A stretch of DNA of 54,542 nt from assembly GCA_026414765.1 (NCBI GenBank), contig JAOAIJ010000031.1, forward strand, positions 1 to 54,542, in the 5' to 3' direction. This DNA is from Clostridia bacterium (GTDB lineage Bacteria > Bacillota > Clostridia > Acetivibrionales > DSM-27016). Below are positions 50,401 through 54,542 of the stretch, one piece after another (position 1 is the stretch's first letter; every line of letters starts with the position of its first letter). The notes under the pieces are model-generated. The model was not told the DNA's origin. It did no database searches and was given only the letters and a program-made list of their open reading frames with translations. The position numbers and the translations under genes were made by a program.

Positions 50401-53400
50401 CGCTTCACGTCCGGAAGACATAAAATCCGCTGAGCCTTTTTGCAGACCCACCGCAGCCTGTATAGCAGAATCCATAAGACTGGGGTGCAATACATAATCC
50501 CCCCAGGTTTCGGATGCCGATTCAGGCAAGCTGAGCCTGGCCAATACATAATCCTGTCCCAAATATACGGTTTGCAGTCCCTGATAACACGGCCCATAGT
50601 CAATGCCCATCTGCCTTATGGATTCATAAAACTTTTCCGTATCAAAGCCATCCTGGCTGCATCCCGCCAGTAACTCCTCAATATCCAGTACCGGCATATC
50701 TGACATGGGATAAAACTCTGCAATCCCCTGGCTGTGCAGTACTTCTCCCATCTCATCTCCATGCGGATTGCTGTATACTTTATAGAAAATCTCTCCGTCT
50801 TCCTGCGGCATCAGGCCAATATGTACCTGTATTTCCTGTGCACCGGCAATAATAGGTCTGACCCATACTACATTCTTTATGCGAATACCTGCCTGTTGTC
50901 CGGCAAGAATTCCTGCAAAACGGCTTACTGCCTCTCTCGCCATTTCCAGATAAGTTACGCCCGGCAATACCGCCTGGTCCTTTACAAGGTGCTCGGCAAT
51001 AAAAAATTCTTGTCCCGTAATATTTGTACTGAACCTATACTCGGAAAAATCAGATGTATTCCGGTGCAGCAGCGGATGAATCAAAGCTGCCTTGTCAATA
51101 CCGGTAAAAGTTCCGGCAGTTTTTTTTGCATTAATATCGGGAGCCCAGAAGCGTTCCCCGGCAAAGGGATATGTGGGCAGACTGATTTTAAGCGGTTTTT
51201 TCCCTGAATACATTAAACTCCAGTCGATTTGCAGCCCTTTTGTCCAAATATCCGCAAGCTTCTCAAGCTCTCCTTTTGACATCCATTTTTCAACTACATC
51301 CCTGCAATCCTCATCATTACGGAATAGTTGTACTGTCTGGTTTGATACCTTCGAGTCCCCTGTAAAGCACCCTTCGATATCTTCCTTTCCCAGCAAGAAC
51401 TTCTCCAGCTTTTGTATCAGCTCCTCAAGAGAATTTACTAAAAAGACTGCCCTGCTTTCCATGGCCTGCCGCCCCACCTGAAGAGTGTATGAAACTTCCG
51501 CCGGATTCAGTTGTTTTTTCCCTGGAGCCTTTAAAAATTCACAGAGTATCCTTGCGTATTCATTCAGGCGGTCTCTGTTCTTTGCGGCCAGAGGAATCAC
51601 ATATCCTTTACCGGAAGCTGCTTCATCAATATACTCATGATTCCCTGCTCTGATATATTCCTCAAAAATTGCATGGGCATTGGTTCCCCCGATTCCAAAG
51701 GAACTTAATGCCGCTCTGCGTGGCAGCAAAGAGGTTTCCCATTTCTTCAGCTTATCCACAACATAAAACGGGGATTCCTTCTGATCTATATTGGGGTTCG
51801 GCTCGTTATAGTTTATTGATGGGGGTATTTCACTATTATACAGGCTCAATGCGACCTTGATGCAGCCTGCCAGCCCTGCAGCCGTATCAAGATGTCCTAT
51901 ATTTGTTTTTACCGACCCTATCCCACAGTACTGGCGCTTTTCAGTATATTGCATGTAAACATCCCTAAGCGCAGCAAATTCAACAGGATCTCCTAGCTTT
52001 GTCCCGGTTCCGTGGGCTTCCACATAGCTGATGGTCTCCGGATTGATATCCGTGGTATTCAGCACCTTCTGGATGACATCAGCCTGTCCTTTGACACTTG
52101 GAGCATAATATCCAACCTTGTCAGCCCCGTCATTGTTTATCCCTATTCCCCTTAGTACAGCATAGATATTATCACCATCCCTTATGGCATCCAGGGCATT
52201 TTTCAGCATGATGACGGCAACTCCTTCACCGCTTATCATTCCATCCGCTGAAGCATCAAAGGTTTTGACATGTCCGTCGCTGGAAAAATTCAAACCGTTC
52301 TGGTGCATATATCCCAGATTGGCTGAAGGAAATATGGTTGCACCTCCTACCAGTGCATATTTCGATTCTCCGGATTTCAGACTCTTATAAGCCGAATGAA
52401 GCCCTACCAAAGATGAAGAACAATTGGAATGGATAAAAAAGCTGGGCCCCTTCAATCCCAATTTATATGAAACCATTGTCGGTATAGTACCACCCTGGGC
52501 TAAAAGCCACGATACATACTCATCCGAATTCTTCAGTACATCATCTGTTTTTGTTCCACGCAGGGCAGCCTGATAAAAACTGCTGCTTGCAGACATGAAA
52601 ACACCTGTTTCAGGGATCTGCTTCGGAGTATAACCGGCATCCTCAACAGCTTTCCATGAATGCACCAGCAAAAGTCTCAACTGTGGATCCATAAACTCTG
52701 CATCCTTGTGGGAAATATTAAAAAAGCCTGAATCAAATAATTCTTTCCCTTCAATTGTCGATTGCACAGGAACATAATTGGAATTATTGATTATTTCTTT
52801 AGATAGCCCGGTTTCAGCAAGTTCCTCTTCTGACAGCAGCCTGACGCTTTCTGAGCCATTGTGCAGATTTTCCCAGAATTCAAAATGGTTTTTCGCACCC
52901 GGGAACTGGCATGATATTCCGATTATTGCCACACTATCCTCAAGATATTGGGGATAATCCCCTGTATCACTCTGTTTCCTGCTTTCTTTGATTCTGATAT
53001 CCAATTGCGCAGTTATTTCTTTTTGTTCCCATTTCAAACTGTTGTCATTCCCCTTCTTCTCTGCTATATAAGCACTGAGCTCTTTTATATTGGAGTATTT
53101 AAACAGCATGGTCACCGCAAGATCAACGTCCAGCTCCGTCTTTATCCTCTGAACTACTGTGACCGCAAGAACAGAGTCCCCTCCTATATCAAAGAAACCG
53201 TCTTCCGTACTTATATTTTCAACTTTCAAAACATCTTTCCATATTTTCAACACACTTTTTTCTACTTCCGATTGTGGCGCGCTTACCTTATGATTCCTTG
53301 CCAGTTCTATCTTACGGTTCATCAGTTCTTTCCGGTCAATTTTTCCGTTTGGTGTTAAAGGTATCTTGTCCAACGGTATAAACAACGCGGGCATCATATA

Positions 53401-54542
53401 TTCCGGCAGCCGGGCTTCCAGAAAGCCGCGCAGCCGGTTTGGTCCAGTACGGCTGCTGACGCTGTCCGCCATTTCCGATTTCCTGTTTTTTAAAACATAG
53501 TATGCTATAAGCTGCTTGGTGTCCTCCTGATTTCTGACAACTACGGCACAGTTTTCAATATCCGGATGAGAAAGAAGCTGGTCTTCAATCTCCCCCAGTT
53601 CAATACGGTGTCCGCGGATTTTTACCTGATAATCCAGCCTGCCAAGAAATTCAATATTTCCATCAGAGAGCCAGCGGGCCAGATCACCTGTCTTATACAT
53701 TTTTGTTCCCGGTTCAAAGGGATTGTCTATAAATTTCTCTACGGTCAGCCCCGGTTGATTCAGGTACCCTCTGGCCAGCCCGTCACCTGCAATGTGAAGT
53801 TCACCCGGCATGCCTATGGGCATCGGATTCAGGTGGCTGTCAAGTATATAAACTTTAGTATTTGCTATAGGCTTGCCTATAGTGACCGGCTCGGTTTTCC
53901 TTATATGCTGGACTGTAGACCAGATGGTTGTTTCTGTCGGTCCGAACATGTTCCACACGTCACAGTTGTTCTGAAGGAATTGATGCTTCAGTGCTTCAGG
54001 AAGTGCTTCCCCACCACAAAGAATTTTGATACCCTCTTCATTTTTCCAGCCTGCTCTGAAAAGCATCGTCCATGCAGCAGGCGTTGCCTGCATTATTGTT
54101 GGCCTAAGTCTTTTGATTTCCTGTTTAAGCTTCTCTGCATCCTTAATCTTTTCAGCATTACAAACATATACTTTTGCACCTTTTATCAAAGGCAGGTACA
54201 ATTCCAGCCCTGCAATATCAAAGCAGTAAGTTGTTATGGCAAGCAATGCATCCTGTGACACCAGTCCCGGTGTATTGCCCATGGATATCAGAAAGTTTGT
54301 CAAGCCTTTGTGAAGTACCATAACCCCTTTAGGTTTTCCGGTGCTTCCGGATGTATATATGACGTAGGCCAGGTGGCCGGGACATACCTCCCTTGCAAGA
54401 TGTTTTATCCCTTTGGCCCCATTCTCTATCTTTTTCCATTCACTGTCCAGGCTAACCCTCCTGAGTCCCGCAGCCGGCAGATGTATCTTGTCCTTCAGCC
54501 CTTCCTGGGTCAACACTATGGACACCTTGCTGTCCTGTATCA
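44464..54542 (-). CDS. Hybrid NRPS/trans-AT PKS: A(Gly)-PCP-KS-DH-KR-(ACP*)-cMT-ACP-KS-ACP, 5' end beyond the window
   Basis: About 3358 residues are visible; the frame runs off the right edge inside an A domain, so a GTG near 54525 is not the real start. Counting from 54525: A domain to about 410 (YTSGSTGKPKG; pocket DILQLGMIWK, a glycine code), PCP (GGDS, Ser 451), KS1 about 525-960 (active C702 in HSNCSSSL), DH about 1145-1430 (His 1179), KR about 1480-1850 (GGAGGIG), an ACP-like domain with His 1997 where Ser should be, cMT about 2080-2420 (EIGAGTGS), ACP (Ser 2517), KS2 about 2620-3050 (C2786 in DTACSSSL) and ACP (Ser 3295). AT domains are absent and KS flanks end in LPxYPF linkers, as in trans-AT systems. 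Confidence 0.93.
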   Translation of the reverse strand, partial: IQDSKVSIVLTQEGLKDKIHLPAAGLRRVSLDSEWKKIENGAKGIKHLAREVCPGHLAYVIYTSGSTGKPKGVMVLHKGLTNFLISMGNTPGLVSQDALLAITTYCFDIAGLELYLPLIKGAKVYVCNAEKIKDAEKLKQEIKRLRPTIMQATPAAWTMLFRAGWKNEEGIKILCGGEALPEALKHQFLQNNCDVWNMFGPTETTIWSTVQHIRKTEPVTIGKPIANTKVYILDSHLNPMPIGMPGELHIAGDGLARGYLNQPGLTVEKFIDNPFEPGTKMYKTGDLARWLSDGNIEFLGRLDYQVKIRGHRIELGEIEDQLLSHPDIENCAVVVRNQEDTKQLIAYYVLKNRKSEMADSVSSRTGPNRLRGFLEARLPEYMMPALFIPLDKIPLTPNGKIDRKELMNRKIELARNHKVSAPQSEVEKSVLKIWKDVLKVENISTEDGFFDIGGDSVLAVTVVQRIKTELDVDLAVTMLFKYSNIKELSAYIAEKKGNDNSLKWEQKEITAQLDIRIKESRKQSDTGDYPQYLEDSVAIIGISCQFPGAKNHFEFWENLHNGSESVRLLSEEELAETGLSKEIINNSNYVPVQSTIEGKELFDSGFFNISHKDAEFMDPQLRLLLVHSWKAVEDAGYTPKQIPETGVFMSASSSFYQAALRGTKTDDVLKNSDEYVSWLLAQGGTIPTMVSYKLGLKGPSFFIHSNCSSSLVGLHSAYKSLKSGESKYALVGGATIFPSANLGYMHQNGLNFSSDGHVKTFDASADGMISGEGVAVIMLKNALDAIRDGDNIYAVLRGIGINNDGADKVGYYAPSVKGQADVIQKVLNTTDINPETISYVEAHGTGTKLGDPVEFAALRDVYMQYTEKRQYCGIGSVKTNIGHLDTAAGLAGCIKVALSLYNSEIPPSINYNEPNPNIDQKESPFYVVDKLKKWETSLLPRRAALSSFGIGGTNAHAIFEEYIRAGNHEYIDEAASGKGYVIPLAAKNRDRLNEYARILCEFLKAPGKKQLNPAEVSYTLQVGRQAMESRAVFLVNSLEELIQKLEKFLLGKEDIEGCFTGDSKVSNQTVQLFRNDEDCRDVVEKWMSKGELEKLADIWTKGLQIDWSLMYSGKKPLKISLPTYPFAGERFWAPDINAKKTAGTFTGIDKAALIHPLLHRNTSDFSEYRFSTNITGQEFFIAEHLVKDQAVLPGVTYLEMAREAVSRFAGILAGQQAGIRIKNVVWVRPIIAGAQEIQVHIGLMPQEDGEIFYKVYSNPHGDEMGEVLHSQGIAEFYPMSDMPVLDIEELLAGCSQDGFDTEKFYESIRQMGIDYGPCYQGLQTVYLGQDYVLARLSLPESASETWGDYVLHPSLMDSAIQAAVGLQKGSADFMSSGREASAKVTLPFALEDVEVYKGCTKSMWAFIRNSGGSSGDGGIRKQDIDICDDSGNVCVRVIGFSSRALEGGEQPGNMSGTASAKDAAKPYAGTVMLTPVWDTCVVKKGRLCPRTEEHVVIVGGTGGDITGIKQLYPDASVLDISNDESIDSFVRKFEAEGSIGHIVWIVPRRLKGLMDDVRITEQDGGVLCCFRMIKALLRLGYGSKPLGWTIITTLAQPVFEAETINPAHSAVYGLAGTLAGEYRNWNIRLIDMDTDSQWPLQEIFTIPFDTPGKTLAYRKGEWHEQKLVSLQQPPVKKTLYTTEGVYVVIGGAGGIGEAWSEYMIRTYRAKIIWIGRREIDESIRAKLDRLAALGSAPQYIAADARDIKALQRAYREIKKQHAKINGVIHSAIVLKDQSLANMEEEIFRDVLAAKIDICVRTAQVFKNEALDFALFFSSVNSFVKSPGQSNYNSGCAYKDAFARQLSNEWTCRVKVINWGFWGNEGVVASKEYKDRMSEAGIDSIKAPEAMEVLETLLAGPVNQIAFLKITKALGVKGVDSGEVIKVYPEVVESRINCIYNLVSASEEQEGGIGLTPADSKHDDNEMTESIKDSLVKTAAEILMVSSGDVDMDVDLKEYGFDHVKLEEFVETLNQRLSTGISLQVLFEHSTLGSLAAYLKEKTGGMPADRLLQYDSGTDAIAGSDITDMFSELMYKGKEMEEMLCRLLWSQLQSLGLFREKEFLLKGLGFKNGLDDMYERWLMESLQVLSRNGYLICDGEKFSVTDMAPANMDEAWAEWNGRKEAWIKDPDMKAQVILAEATMRVLPEILTGKKKATDVMFPNSSMELVEGVYKSNAIVDFFNGAVAGILEIYIKERIKADARARVRIIEIGAGTGSTSVKVFEKLKPYAGHIEEYCYTDISKAFLIHAEKEYGSANPYLTYKLLNAEMPIDGQGIDAGGYDVLIATNILHATKNIRHTLRNIKAVLRKNGLFILNEIIRNNLFSHLTFGLLEGWWLYEDSRLRIPGCPLLTPETFKETLETEGFRRVCFAFEDACEMGQQIIISESNGIIRQKQGGGQAVETERITTDAEDRKNHAVVEKQQNSLNAVKNKSNTVMQVPGISDQVIEEHVLMVIRESVAEAVKMEEHKIQDESSFSEYGVDSIIAVNLVNMLNRKLNLTLQTTVLFDYNNVKQLAGYIARENKSALSAILKVSTPSGKGLGPSGENPALENPKKSISIPGEWRRKQPDERKTSAYSAPHIEKVSGRVAKQDGIAVVGMSGRFAKSRTVYELWEHLAKGTDLMGKASRWNIREYFKGKEGICEHGSFLEDIDLFDPLFFNISELEATYMDPRQRLFLEESWKALEDAGYTGAVDEGLQCGVYAGCGRGDYDQLFGDNPPPQSFWGNDSSVIPARVAYYLNLKGPAVSIDTACSSSLVAIHIACQALRANEINMAVAGGVYMNCTPGIYLVGNRAGMLSPTGCCYAFDDRADGFVPGEGVGALVLKRLEDAVNDGDHIYGVIRGTGINQDGRTNGITAPSAVSQERLIRHVYDTFNIDPEHIQMVEAHGTGTKLGDPIEYDAITRAFRTYTDKSQFCAIGSIKTNLGHAAHAAGVIGVIKILLSLKNKQIPPSLHFESGNANIRFDDSPFFVNTELKDWIVRPGSKRCAAVSSFGFSGTNAHVVIEEAPVLDRVHSEKPGYLMVLSARTHEQLKQRAVQLIQFCEHEEQVDPGNLSFTLLVGRKHHNHRLACVVRNMDEFIMLLQKWLEKKNLPQVYSCEIVEHSRREQPILRRMGNQCIRECADGTDTSDFIEQLSAIAELYVQGYALEFEQMFPKNQYVRIPLPEYPFSYKKYWVPEKNRPKTVGLPANRDLPESYIERRAVNTTGDIVNKNQDESSNTADSYTAPLNMLEKRISDIWKEVLGMEHVGIYDDFNDMGGDSIMATQIISRLEKSFPFEINLKNIFGASTVSSMAEIVEEVLIDKIEELPEDMLEQLSLL

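Noticed and set aside
54525-54542. Apparent start codon (GTG) of the large NRPS/PKS protein
   Set aside because: The frame continues upstream with IQDSKVSIVL, the normal middle of an A domain (LEDSxVxxxLTQ); the gene is cut by the window edge.
1-54542. CRISPR arrays, prophage genes, further insertion sequences or a replication origin
   Set aside because: No regularly spaced direct repeats, phage structural genes, other transposases or DnaA-box clusters were seen; the only tandem repeat is the 9-bp unit in gerW.

Overview
The window looks like chromosomal DNA of a spore-forming, anaerobic, low-GC Firmicute of the class Clostridia, most like the Ruminiclostridium/Acetivibrio group. The evidence is the sigH-yacP-rlmB-mrnC-cysS-cysE gene order, spore proteins (GerW/YtfJ, CotF-type coat proteins, YjcZ-like microproteins), a ferredoxin-domain EtfA and strong AGGAGG ribosome sites. 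The species assignment is inference.

Layout. 1-141 is the end of an IS3-type insertion sequence. 240-402 holds tRNA-Thr(GGT) and tRNA-Gly(CCC). 540-5840 (minus) is a housekeeping block: sigH, yacP/rae1, rlmB, mrnC, then cysE-cysS under a Cys-type T-box. 6463-12238 mixes a membrane protein, an Asp/Cys-rich protein, a propeller-like protein, an unassigned standalone structured RNA (about 9536-9800), a DUF3343 protein, an 8-oxoguanine glycosylase and a DUF6062 protein. 12274-22717 is a thiol and arsenic region: an argD-marR-GNAT-C_GCAxxG_C_C operon; a Cys-rich ArsR-type regulator with three near-identical 27-bp operators and a split glutathione synthase (gshA/gshB overlapping by 11 nt); then arsR-acr3, a thioredoxin reductase and a phosphoesterase; and, convergently, an ArsB/NhaD permease behind an unassigned structured leader.

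22991-28625 is rich in RNA regulators: a c-di-AMP (ydaO-type) riboswitch in front of a lone dapB, a Mn2+ (yybP-ykoY) riboswitch in front of a GDT1-type Mn exporter, and a 100-nt hairpin upstream of an amidase. It also holds a decayed GGDEF gene and several genes of 37-54 codons. 28862-33498 carries an MBL-fold hydrolase, ytfI/ytfJ-like and cotF-like sporulation genes, and a HAD phosphatase overlapping a glycerol-1-phosphate dehydrogenase-like gene.

33836-54542 (minus, open at the right edge) is a hybrid NRPS/trans-AT PKS operon ending at a terminator at 33737-33764. Transcription order is: A-PCP-KS-DH-KR-(Ser-less ACP)-cMT-ACP-KS-ACP; C-A-NMT-PCP-C*; MATE exporter; discrete acyltransferase; EtfB; ferredoxin-EtfA. 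My reading of the adenylation pockets is Gly then Ser. The predicted chain ends as a beta-ketoacyl-N-methylseryl thioester, on a line with no thioesterase but with a terminal condensation domain lacking its HH motif. That is the right substrate for Dieckmann release to an N-methyl-serine tetramic acid (equisetin-type head group). This is the most promising undescribed system in the window; the product is inference.
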